Of a stretch of 20,320 nt of DNA, positions 12,872-20,314 are shown one piece after another (the stretch's first letter is position 1; each line of letters begins with the position of its first letter). The notes below the pieces were generated by a model. It did not search any database. It was not told the DNA's origin and saw nothing but the letters and a program-made list of their open reading frames with translations. The position numbers were made by a program, and so were the translations under genes. The DNA is from Ruminococcus flavefaciens (GTDB lineage: Bacteria > Bacillota > Clostridia > Oscillospirales > Ruminococcaceae), in assembly GCA_002371825.1 (NCBI GenBank), contig DFHF01000056.1, forward strand, positions 1 to 20,320. Reading direction: 5' to 3'.

Positions 12872-14851
12872 ATGGCAAAAAAACAAGAGTACGGCAATGA
12901 AAGTATCACCATGCTCAAAGGACCGGACAAGGTCAGAAAGCGTCCGGCAGTAATATTCGGCTCAGACGGTCTCGACGGCTGTGAACACTCAATTTTTGAA
13001 GTAATATCCAACTCTATAGATGAAGCTCGTGAAGGTTATGGAAACAAGATTGTCATAACTCATTACAGAAATAACGATATTGAGGTCGAGGACTTTGGAA
13101 GAGGCTGTCCCGTTGATTTCAATAACAACGAACAGCGCTTTAACTGGGAGCTTGTGTACTGTGAGCTCTATGCCGGCGGTAAGTACGATGATACCGCAGA
13201 TTCCTATGAATATTCCCTTGGACTTAATGGCCTGGGACTTTGTGCAACTCAGTTCTCGTCTGAGTTCATGGATGTTGAGGTGATCCGTGACGGCTACAGG
13301 TATCAGCTCCATTTTGAAAAAGGTGAAAATGTAGGCGGACTTAAAAAAGAGCCGTGCCAAAAAAAGCAGACCGGAACAAAGACCCGCTGGCGTCCCGACC
13401 TGGAAGTATTTACAGATATAGAAGTATCCGATGAATATTTCTGCGATATACTAAAGCGTCAGGCGGTAGTAAATCCTAATCTTCTGTTTGTGTTCCGTTC
13501 GGAGAATGAAGCAGGCGGCTTCAACGAGCAGGAGTTCATCTACGAGAATGGTATCACCGATTACGTTACCGAGCTTGTCGGGGACAATGCCATGACCTCT
13601 ATACAGCACTGGTCAGCGGAGAAGAAGGGCCGTGACCGTGATGACAAGCCGGAATATAAGGTCAAGCTGGATGTTGCCCTGACTTTTTCAAACAGAGTGA
13701 AGCTTACAGAGTACTATCATAACTCAAGCTTTCTTGAGCATGGCGGTTCACCTGAGGATGCCGTAAAGAGAGCGTTTGCGGCTCAGATAGACGCATATAT
13801 CAAGTCTGTGAACGGTTATCAGAAGAACGAAGGCAAGATAACCTACGGCGATATTGAAGAGTGTCTGGTGCTGGTATCATCTTCATTTTCCACACAGACC
13901 TCCTATGAGAATCAGACCAAGAAGGCTATTACAAACAAGTTCATCCGTGAGGCAATGACGGAGTTCCTTCGTCATCAGATAGAGGTCTACTTCATAGAGA
14001 ATCCGGACGAAGCTCAGAAGATATCCGAGCAGGTGCTGATAAATAAGCGAAGCCGTGAGAACGCAGAAAAGGTGCGTCTTAACGTCAAGAAGAAGCTGAC
14101 GGGAACTATTGACCTGGCAAATATGGTAGAGAAGTTCGTGGACTGCCGTACCAAGGATGTTACCCGCCGTGAGATATACATCGTGGAGGGTGATTCAGCT
14201 CTGGGTTCTGTAAAGCTGGCAAGAAATGCCGAATTCCAGGCTGTTATCCCGGTAAGAGGAAAGATACTGAACTGTCTTAAAGCGGAATACACCAAGATAT
14301 TCAAGAGCGAGATAATCACCGATCTCATAAAGGTACTTGGATGCGGAGTTGAAGTTACGACCAAAGCTAACAAGGAGCTCTCCACCTTCAATATTGACAA
14401 CTTCCGCTGGAGCAAGATAGTTATATGTACCGATGCGGATGTGGACGGCTTCCAGATACGCACACTGATACTGACTATGCTCTACAGGCTTACTCCAACC
14501 CTTATCGAAAAGGGATATGTCTACATTGCGGAGTCACCGCTGTTTGAGATAAATACCAAGGAAAAGACCTACTTTGCCTATACAGAGCAGGAAAAGCAGC
14601 GTATTCTCGATCTTATCGGTGATAAGAAGCACACCATACAGCGTTCAAAAGGTCTCGGTGAGAACGAGCCTGATATGATGAGTCTTACTACTATGAATCC
14701 CGACACCCGCCGACTTATCAAAGTGACAGCAGAAGATATCACAGAGTCTGCGGAGGTCTTTGAAATGCTCCTGGGCGATGACCTTCAGGGCAGAAAGGAC
14801 TATATATCCGAGTACGGAGCTGATTATCTGGAGCTTGCGGATATAAGCTGA
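12872..14851 (+). CDS. parE: Type IIA topoisomerase B subunit, ParE-like (topoisomerase IV)
   Basis: A 659-residue ATPase/TOPRIM subunit; with the ParC-like protein downstream it would pass one DNA duplex through another to unlink or relax the chromosome. GHKL ATPase: catalytic E43 and Mg-ligand N47 in FEVISNSIDEA, D74 in DFGRGCPVD, LYAGGKYDD (99-107), GLNGLGL (117-123) and the QTK loop at 348-350. TOPRIM: EGDSA (439-443) and DADVDG (521-526), then QRSKGLGEN (590-598). The length fits ParE, without the GyrB insert of proteobacteria. Linkage to plsY favours topoisomerase IV over gyrase. Oddities: GLNGLG where GyrB/ParE normally has GLHGVG, EGDSALGS where EGDSAGGS is usual, and DADVDGFQ instead of DADVDGSH. 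The RBS is GAGGCAGAGG before the ATG. The stop is followed after 1 bp by the membrane-protein ATG. Confidence 0.88.
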   Translation: MAKKQEYGNESITMLKGPDKVRKRPAVIFGSDGLDGCEHSIFEVISNSIDEAREGYGNKIVITHYRNNDIEVEDFGRGCPVDFNNNEQRFNWELVYCELYAGGKYDDTADSYEYSLGLNGLGLCATQFSSEFMDVEVIRDGYRYQLHFEKGENVGGLKKEPCQKKQTGTKTRWRPDLEVFTDIEVSDEYFCDILKRQAVVNPNLLFVFRSENEAGGFNEQEFIYENGITDYVTELVGDNAMTSIQHWSAEKKGRDRDDKPEYKVKLDVALTFSNRVKLTEYYHNSSFLEHGGSPEDAVKRAFAAQIDAYIKSVNGYQKNEGKITYGDIEECLVLVSSSFSTQTSYENQTKKAITNKFIREAMTEFLRHQIEVYFIENPDEAQKISEQVLINKRSRENAEKVRLNVKKKLTGTIDLANMVEKFVDCRTKDVTRREIYIVEGDSALGSVKLARNAEFQAVIPVRGKILNCLKAEYTKIFKSEIITDLIKVLGCGVEVTTKANKELSTFNIDNFRWSKIVICTDADVDGFQIRTLILTMLYRLTPTLIEKGYVYIAESPLFEINTKEKTYFAYTEQEKQRILDLIGDKKHTIQRSKGLGENEPDMMSLTTMNPDTRRLIKVTAEDITESAEVFEMLLGDDLQGRKDYISEYGADYLELADIS

Positions 14852-14852
14852 T

Positions 14853-16118
14853 ATGATTATATTTTTTGCGCTTTTTAATGTATGTCTTATTATTGTGTTC
14901 TTCGCATATTCAGCTTCGGGAGATGAAAGCGGAAAAACAAGCAGGATCTACAAGGTATTTCTTCCGATACTTTTTGTCGCAATTTTATTCATATCACTTG
15001 ATCTGCTTGTCTCAGAGCAATTTGAGGAGCTGACTTACTTCGCTTCCTGTTCAGCAACGCCTTTGTTCCTGACCTGTGTGAACGTAGTTCACCTTGTACA
15101 GAAAAGGCAGAGCAAGACCGGCCTCACAGATCTTACATCCATACTTTTGGGCGGATTTCTGTGGGACATGCTTGTAGAATTGAGTATGGATATACTGATG
15201 ATACCGTGGTACGAGCCAGCTTACCCGAATTTTTACCACGAATATCTTAGTCAGCAGTATCGTGACGTGATATTGATATTGCTTTTTGCCGGAATTATAA
15301 GCATCGTCAGCTTATCGGCATTTAAGATCGAAAAGATACCGCCTATGCTGTCTGCACTGCTGACTGCATTTACAGCAGTCGGGCTGATACTGTTCACACT
15401 TGTAAATGTTCAGCTCATGAAGAATTTCCAGCCATTACATTTAATGCTGTGGGTCTATGTACTGAACCTGTACCTTATAGCCGCAAGAAGAGTAAGGCTG
15501 AATATAATTGCACAGGTACACAAGGTACGGGAAAGACAAACCGTTTTCCGCAGCAGATTTGGTAAATGGCTGAACAGCCTAATGTCAAAGTTCTCTGGCA
15601 TGACCGCCCTGAGCTTTCTGCTGATACTGCCGGTGATACTTGTTTTCGAGATCATATATATTATACTCGGACAAGGTGCAGATGGCTTTATAAAGGCATT
15701 TACTGAAACCGCTGACTGGACATTCTCACAGCAGACACCGCCTCCGCCCGTTGACTACGAGGGACACTATCTCTGTACAGTGGCCGCAGGAGGACACAGA
15801 AAAGTCGTGAAGCCTCTTAGGTACGGGATAAGAAGGGGAGAGCGGATAGTAGTTAACCGACAGCTCCTTATCGCAAATGCCTTCGAGGACATGATAAAAG
15901 AGAGATTTCCCGGATTTCACAGGTCAGTCCGCAGCTTTTACGACAAGCACGGCTACCCCATATCCAGACACATAACCACACAGCTTCGGGCCGATATAGT
16001 TTACATCCTTATGAAGCCGCTGGAGCTGATATTCATAACTGCATTATATCTTTTTGACACAGAACCCGAAAACCGCATAGCAGTGCAGTATTCGGAATAC
16101 AAAGGGAGGATCGGATAA
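14853..16118 (+). CDS. Polytopic membrane protein between parE and parC (DUF6688-like)
   Basis: A 421-residue protein of unknown function. About eight hydrophobic segments can be seen (roughly 2-20, 33-53, 65-82, 94-118, 138-157, 165-186, 194-210, 250-272), then a proline run (PPPPV, 296-300) and a conserved-looking C-terminal domain: GHYLCTVAAGGHRKVVKP (304-321), RYGIRRGERIVVNRQL (323-338), ANAFEDMI (341-348) and ADIVYILMKPLELIF (380-394). This C-terminal pattern reminds me of the DUF6688 family, a recollection I cannot check here. The ATG follows the parE stop by 1 bp with only a weak distant RBS, so translation probably depends on ribosomes finishing parE; its stop abuts the parC ATG with 0 bp. 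That packing indicates coordinated production with both topoisomerase subunits. A membrane anchor or partner for the enzyme is an inference; it could also be an unrelated passenger. Confidence 0.75.
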   Translation: MIIFFALFNVCLIIVFFAYSASGDESGKTSRIYKVFLPILFVAILFISLDLLVSEQFEELTYFASCSATPLFLTCVNVVHLVQKRQSKTGLTDLTSILLGGFLWDMLVELSMDILMIPWYEPAYPNFYHEYLSQQYRDVILILLFAGIISIVSLSAFKIEKIPPMLSALLTAFTAVGLILFTLVNVQLMKNFQPLHLMLWVYVLNLYLIAARRVRLNIIAQVHKVRERQTVFRSRFGKWLNSLMSKFSGMTALSFLLILPVILVFEIIYIILGQGADGFIKAFTETADWTFSQQTPPPPVDYEGHYLCTVAAGGHRKVVKPLRYGIRRGERIVVNRQLLIANAFEDMIKERFPGFHRSVRSFYDKHGYPISRHITTQLRADIVYILMKPLELIFITALYLFDTEPENRIAVQYSEYKGRIG

Positions 16119-18362
16119 ATGCCGAGAAAGAAAGAAACACCCAAAAAACAGCCTGCTTTCAAGCATGAGGCATATATAGAGGGCTCAGGAAGTGTAGTTG
16201 ACGAGAAGATCGCTGACACCCTCAAAAAGAACTATATGCCCTATGCGATGAGTGTTATCATATCGAGAGCACTGCCGGAGATAGACGGATTCAAGCCTTC
16301 TCACCGAAAGCTGCTCTATATGATGTATAAAAGAGGACTGCTCAGCCCTGACAAGGAGAGATCAAAGTCTGCAAACGTAGTGGGCGAGACCATGAAGCTT
16401 AACCCTCACGGCGACCAGGCAATATATGAGACCATGGTGCGAATGACCCGTGGAAACGAGGCTCTTCTGCACCCGTATATCGATTCTAAGGGAAACTTCG
16501 GAAAGCAGTACTCCAGCAAGATGCACTTTGCCGCACCCCGATATACAGAGGTAAAGCTGGAGAAGATATGCAATGAGCTTTTCCGTGACATAGACCGTGA
16601 CACAGTGGATTTCGTACCAAACTATGACAATACCATGCAGGAGCCCACACTGCTCCCGGCAACTTTCCCGACAGTGCTGGTGAACTCAAACACCGGTATC
16701 GCCGTATCAATGGCAAGCAACGTCTGCCCCTTCAATCTTGAAGAGATATGCGAGACTACCATTGCTCTTATGAAGGATCCTCAGCACGATATACTCAGCA
16801 CCTTGAAGGGGCCTGATTTCCCCGGCGGCGGTCTTATGCTCTATGATGAAGCAGAGCTTAATAAGGTCTATGAGACAGGCAGAGGAAGCGTAAAGGTACG
16901 CTCAAAGTACAGTTATGACAAGTCGGCAAACTGTCTGGAGATAACTCAGATACCATACACCACAACGGTTGAGGCTATAATAGACAAGATAATCGAGCTT
17001 GTAAAGGCCGGAAAGATAAGAGAGATATCCTATATCCGTGACGAGACCGATATTGACGGACTGAAGATAGCTATAGATCTGAAACGAGGCACTGATCCTG
17101 ACAAGCTCATGCAGAAGCTCTACAAGCTTACACCCTTGCAGGACAGTTATCCCTGCAACTTCAATATACTTATTGCCGGTACTCCGAAGGTAATGGGTGT
17201 CCGGGAGATACTCACCGAGTGGACAGCGTTCCGTGAGGAGTGTATCCAGCGCAGGACCTACTTCGATCTGCAAAAGAAGAAGGAAAAGCTCCACCTGCTG
17301 GAAGCTCTTTCAAAGATACTCCTTGACATTGACAAGGCAATAAAGATAATCCGTGAGACCGAGAACGAGGCAGACGTAGTTCCAAATCTTATGATAGGCT
17401 TTGGCATTGATGAGGTGCAGGCTGAGTATGTTGCAGAGATAAAGCTCCGCAACATCAATAAGCAGTACATTCTCCGCCGGATTGAAGAGGTAGATCAGCT
17501 CCGCAAGGACATTGCGGAAATGGAGGATATCCTCAGAGATAAGAAGAAGATAAGAAAGATCATAGTTGATGAGCTGAGACAGGTCATAAAGAATTATGCT
17601 CAGCCCAGAAAGACCATGTTCTACTATTTATCTGATGTTGACGAGGAAGTTGAAGTGGATGATACTCCGGATTACCCGGTAAATCTTTTTGTATCAGACA
17701 GCGGATATTTCAAGAAGATCACTCCCCAGTCCCTGAGAATGAGCGGTGAGCAGAAGCTCAAAGAGGGAGACTTTATCCGTCAGAGCTTTGAAGCCACAAA
17801 TAAAACTGAGCTTGTATTCTTCTCGGATAAGGCGCAGGCATATAAATCTAAGGCCAGTGCTTTTGACGATACAAAGGCAAGTGTAATGGGAGACTATATC
17901 CCGGCAAAGCTCAGCTTTGATGAAGGGGAGGGGCTCAAGACTCTTGTTCCGACCATAGACTACAGCGGATATATCGTATTTTTCTTTGAAAACGGAAAAG
18001 CCGCCAAGGTGCCGATGAAGGCATACGAGACAAAGACTAACAGAAAGAAGCTTGCAAAGGCATATTCTGAAAAATCTCCGCTTGTTGCAGCGATATTTGT
18101 CGGAGAGGACAGAGATATCCTTCTCAGAAGTACCAGTGGTCATGCGCTTGTTTTCAATACAGGCATGATACTTCCAAAGACAACAAGGGATTCACAGGGA
18201 GTTCAGGTCATGACTCTGCGCAAAAAGGCACTCCTTGCCTCAGCGGAGCTTATTCCGGCAGAGGGTGTCACCGAGCTTGAAAAATACCGTTCAAAGAGCG
18301 TTCCTGCCGCAGGAAAGCCTGCAAAGGAGCTTGGCGATACAAACCAGCTTACACTCATATAA
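16119..18362 (+). CDS. parC: Type IIA topoisomerase A subunit, ParC-like (topoisomerase IV)
   Basis: A 747-residue DNA breakage-reunion subunit, partner of the ParE-like protein. The winged-helix core opens with YMPYAMSVIISRALPEIDGFKPSHRKLLY (39-67); the catalytic tyrosine is Y142 in AAPRYTEVKL with R141 beside it. A tower and coiled-coil region lies near 385-510 and a short C-terminal beta-pinwheel at about 525-720 with repeats such as VSDSGYFKKI, FSDKAQAYKSK and FENGKAAKVP. The gyrase-defining QRRGGKG-type GyrA box is absent, which with the short tail and plsY linkage argues for topoisomerase IV. In the quinolone-binding helix NPHGDQAIYETMVRM the usual Ser is Q100 and the usual Asp is E104. 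GGGAGG precedes the ATG, which directly follows the membrane-protein stop; a terminator follows the gene. Confidence 0.88.
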   Translation: MPRKKETPKKQPAFKHEAYIEGSGSVVDEKIADTLKKNYMPYAMSVIISRALPEIDGFKPSHRKLLYMMYKRGLLSPDKERSKSANVVGETMKLNPHGDQAIYETMVRMTRGNEALLHPYIDSKGNFGKQYSSKMHFAAPRYTEVKLEKICNELFRDIDRDTVDFVPNYDNTMQEPTLLPATFPTVLVNSNTGIAVSMASNVCPFNLEEICETTIALMKDPQHDILSTLKGPDFPGGGLMLYDEAELNKVYETGRGSVKVRSKYSYDKSANCLEITQIPYTTTVEAIIDKIIELVKAGKIREISYIRDETDIDGLKIAIDLKRGTDPDKLMQKLYKLTPLQDSYPCNFNILIAGTPKVMGVREILTEWTAFREECIQRRTYFDLQKKKEKLHLLEALSKILLDIDKAIKIIRETENEADVVPNLMIGFGIDEVQAEYVAEIKLRNINKQYILRRIEEVDQLRKDIAEMEDILRDKKKIRKIIVDELRQVIKNYAQPRKTMFYYLSDVDEEVEVDDTPDYPVNLFVSDSGYFKKITPQSLRMSGEQKLKEGDFIRQSFEATNKTELVFFSDKAQAYKSKASAFDDTKASVMGDYIPAKLSFDEGEGLKTLVPTIDYSGYIVFFFENGKAAKVPMKAYETKTNRKKLAKAYSEKSPLVAAIFVGEDRDILLRSTSGHALVFNTGMILPKTTRDSQGVQVMTLRKKALLASAELIPAEGVTELEKYRSKSVPAAGKPAKELGDTNQLTLI

Positions 18363-18366
18363 AAGT

Positions 18367-18398
18367 AAAGGAGACCGCATTGAGCGGCCTCCTTTTTT
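18367..18398 (+). terminator. Intrinsic terminator of the parE-parC operon
   Basis: The stem AAAGGAG-A-CCGC pairs with GCGG-C-CTCCTTT around an ATTGA loop with one internal mismatch, and ends in six T (18393-18398). It starts 5 bases after the parC stop. Confidence 0.85.
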
Positions 18399-18410
18399 CT
18401 GATTTGTCCC

Positions 18411-18445
18411 CTATAAAAGCCATTAAGTGCAGATATGGCTTATAG
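18411..18445 (-). terminator. Weak hairpin downstream of the serpin gene
   Basis: CTATAAAAGCCAT (18411-18423) pairs with ATGGCTTATAG (18435-18445) with a two-base bulge. It lies 24 bases past the serpin stop. No clear U-tract follows on the minus strand, so a terminator role is only possible. Confidence 0.35.
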
Positions 18446-18468
18446 ATAAATGTAAAGTTAGTAATAGC

Positions 18469-19947
18469 TTATTTATTAAGGGTCTTTACTGTTCCCATAA
18501 AGATCGGGATATCTGTTCTTGAATCAACTATAGCGAATACGAAGGGGCGGTCAAGGCGGACTACCTCAGGCTCTTCGTATTCAATGCAGCCGGTTTCCTT
18601 CATCATTACTACTGTTGCAGCAGCTGCACGAGTTCCTTTTTCATCAACTTCTATGTGAGTTTTCTGAAGGACTTGATCGATGGACATGGGATAATTGTCA
18701 GTTGTCATTCCGGTGAAGTCAGCGTAATCAGCGTCAAACGCTGTAGGCATACCCATATCAATGAGCATATCCTTCATCAATCTTGAGTCATCGAATGAGA
18801 ATTTAGGCATCGAAATATCAACGCTTTTATAATTTTTATTACAGAGTATGCTGTGGAGTGATTCTGCATCAAGGCCGGAGATATATTCATCTACTGTGAT
18901 ACCCTCATCAGGCAGAAGAGCTGCAAAGTAATAGTCTTCGAGGTAATACTTGACGAAGCCTTTAGCCTTATCATCTTTAAGGAAAACGTTTTCTCTTGAA
19001 CTCATCATTTCAGCGTTCTGGATATTGCCGTTATAAGCGGTGAACTTATCATTGACAGCATTACCGAATTCATCGGCCCATTGTCCCTCGAAGGCGAGTG
19101 CGTTAACAAGAAGCATGGTTAAGAGGCCTGAGTCGTTGAATTGCTCAGGGTCAAGAAGCTCAGGGATCATCTCATGTGTCTGGATATTTACCCACTGATT
19201 TACATCATTAGCGGTAGATTCATCCATAGGACTTGTAAATATCTGCGAATCAAAATAGGATACATTCTTTCCGATGAAATCCGGAGCGATATTAATATCA
19301 GGTCTTACCCATATGGAGTTAGCATCGTTAAGAGATGAACTATCATACGGTGACGGTGCAGTGAGCTGTTTTGTCTGTGAATAGATATACTCGTTGAGCT
19401 TGTCGATCGATACTCCGCCGCAAAGAACGTTTTCCATTTCTTCAAGAGTCTTTCCCTTTGCACCATTTGCAGTCATAGCGAGAGCTCTTGTTGCAGAATA
19501 AGGTGAGATAAGTGTATTTCCGTCCTGTTTTAATGAATGCTGAAGGAAATCAAGGGAGAACTTGGTCTGTCCAAGAACAAAGTCTTCATCAATTTTAACT
19601 GGATCGATTTGTGCGGCTTCGTAATCAGCGCACAGATTACGGGACTTGTAGAGCGGGCTTGGGATAGAAAGTGACTCGATAAGCTCATTCTGCATCAGAC
19701 AAAGGTCAAAGATATCGACCTGGCCGTCCTCATAAAAATCAGCGTTATCCTTGTTGAGTAGTTCTCCGTCGCCAACAAGCCATTTCTTGAGCGATAAAAT
19801 ATCAGCGATATTAAAACGTCCGTCGTTATTAACATCACCTGCAAGAGTTTTGCTGCTGGTTTTTTCGGCGCAATAGACCGATGCTGCAGCAGGCTGACAG
19901 AGCAGTGCAGCGGATAGTATACCAGCAAGTATTTTTTTGGTTTTCAT
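18469..19947 (-). CDS. Secreted serpin with N-terminal dockerin module
   Basis: A 492-residue secreted protein. A signal peptide (basic MKTKK, hydrophobic core 6-20, cleavage probably near 22-27) precedes a type I dockerin at about 36-92 and a serpin domain at about 125-492. Dockerin loop 1 has calcium ligands D38, N40, D42, D49; loop 2 has D70, D74, D81 with Tyr at 72 where Asn is usual. The serpin hinge GTRAAAATVV (438-447) is of the inhibitory type; by the usual 17-residue spacing from E436, P1 is about T452 and P1' G453, with C454 next. The s5A strand DRPFVFAI and final FMGTVKTL are standard. Serpins trap serine or cysteine proteases irreversibly; a dockerin would plug it into a cohesin scaffold (cellulosome) at the cell surface, as known for Clostridium thermocellum PinA. 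GGGAGG lies 8 nt before the ATG. The target protease is unknown. Confidence 0.9.
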   Translation of the reverse strand: MKTKKILAGILSAALLCQPAAASVYCAEKTSSKTLAGDVNNDGRFNIADILSLKKWLVGDGELLNKDNADFYEDGQVDIFDLCLMQNELIESLSIPSPLYKSRNLCADYEAAQIDPVKIDEDFVLGQTKFSLDFLQHSLKQDGNTLISPYSATRALAMTANGAKGKTLEEMENVLCGGVSIDKLNEYIYSQTKQLTAPSPYDSSSLNDANSIWVRPDINIAPDFIGKNVSYFDSQIFTSPMDESTANDVNQWVNIQTHEMIPELLDPEQFNDSGLLTMLLVNALAFEGQWADEFGNAVNDKFTAYNGNIQNAEMMSSRENVFLKDDKAKGFVKYYLEDYYFAALLPDEGITVDEYISGLDAESLHSILCNKNYKSVDISMPKFSFDDSRLMKDMLIDMGMPTAFDADYADFTGMTTDNYPMSIDQVLQKTHIEVDEKGTRAAAATVVMMKETGCIEYEEPEVVRLDRPFVFAIVDSRTDIPIFMGTVKTLNK

Positions 19948-19968
19948 GATTATACCTCCCGTTAATTA

Positions 19969-19997
19969 AATTTATGGGAAAAATTCCCTTCTGTCAT
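19969..19997 (-). promoter_or_regulatory. Candidate promoter of the serpin gene with a spacer palindrome
   Basis: Minus strand: ATGACA (19997-19992), 17-bp spacer, TAAATT (19974-19969). The spacer contains the inverted repeat GGGAA-N3-TTCCC (19976-19988), a possible operator. The -10 is a 4/6 match, so the assignment is moderate. Confidence 0.45.
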
Positions 19998-20034
19998 CAT
20001 TAACGGATATGGAGGGCAAAATGTGCGGATGAAA

Positions 20035-20056
20035 TTGTAAACAATTTGTTAACAAA
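20035..20056. repeat. Tandem palindromes between serpin gene and tRNA terminator
   Basis: TTGTAAACAA (20035-20044, near-palindromic) abuts TTTGTTAACAAA (20045-20056, perfect 12-bp palindrome). They lie about 40 bp upstream of the candidate serpin -35 box and could bind an activator or repressor. AT-rich composition makes chance a real alternative. Confidence 0.35.
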
Positions 20057-20060
20057 AGAG

Positions 20061-20097
20061 AAAAATAAAAAAAGCATCTGTTTTGAACAGATGCTTT
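20061..20097 (-). terminator. Intrinsic terminator of the tRNA-Ser pair
   Basis: On the minus strand, perfect 12-bp arms (plus-strand AAAGCATCTGTT 20071-20082 and AACAGATGCTTT 20086-20097) with a 3-nt loop are followed by a long T-rich run (complement of 20061-20070). It starts 3 bases after the CCA end of the first tRNA, so it ends the tRNA transcript. Confidence 0.9.
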
Positions 20098-20100
20098 ACA

Positions 20101-20190
20101 TGGCGCGGATTGAGAGATTTGAACTCTCGCGCCGGTTTCCCGACCTACTCCCTTAGCAGGGGAGCCCCTTCACCACTTGGGTAAATCCGC
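20101..20190 (-). tRNA. tRNA-Ser (GCT anticodon)
   Basis: Read on the minus strand this is a 90-nt class II tRNA. Acceptor arms GCGGATT/AATCCGC, discriminator G and an encoded CCA are present. The anticodon stem CTCCC/GGGAG holds the loop CTGCTAA, giving anticodon GCT, which reads AGC/AGU serine codons. The long variable arm (GTCGG/CCGGC with a GAAA loop) is the serine hallmark, and the T-arm GAGAG-TTCAAAT-CTCTC is normal. It is the promoter-distal member of a two-gene cluster. Confidence 0.95.
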
Positions 20191-20225
20191 AAACCGATCA
20201 GCGAGAGCTGAATCGATAAAAAAAT

Positions 20226-20314
20226 TGGCGGAGAGGGTGGGATTCGAACCCACGTGACCGTTAAGTCAAACGGTTTTCAAGACCGCCTCGTTATGACCGC
20301 TTCGATACCTCTCC
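20226..20314 (-). tRNA. tRNA-Ser (TGA anticodon)
   Basis: An 89-nt class II tRNA on the minus strand with acceptor arms GGAGAGG/CCTCTCC, discriminator G and encoded CCA. The anticodon loop CTTGAAA gives TGA, reading UCN codons, mainly UCA. A variable arm (TGAC/GTCA) and T-arm GTGGG-TTCGAAT-CCCAC are present. It lies 35 bp upstream of the tRNA-Ser(GCT) gene; their common promoter must lie beyond the right edge. Confidence 0.95.

Noticed and set aside
14014..14463. 149-codon minus-strand open frame inside parE
   Set aside because: Shadow of the conserved TOPRIM-coding region; Ser/Thr/Arg-rich composition and no supported start or homology.
17694..18143. 149-codon minus-strand open frame inside parC
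   Set aside because: Antisense to the pinwheel domain of a well-supported gene, with no motif and no promoter or RBS that stands out.
12872..18362. gyrB/gyrA (DNA gyrase) naming for the topoisomerase pair
   Set aside because: The A subunit lacks a recognisable GyrA box and has a short tail, and plsY is adjacent as for parE/parC in Bacilli; topoisomerase IV-like is the better call, though biochemistry would decide.
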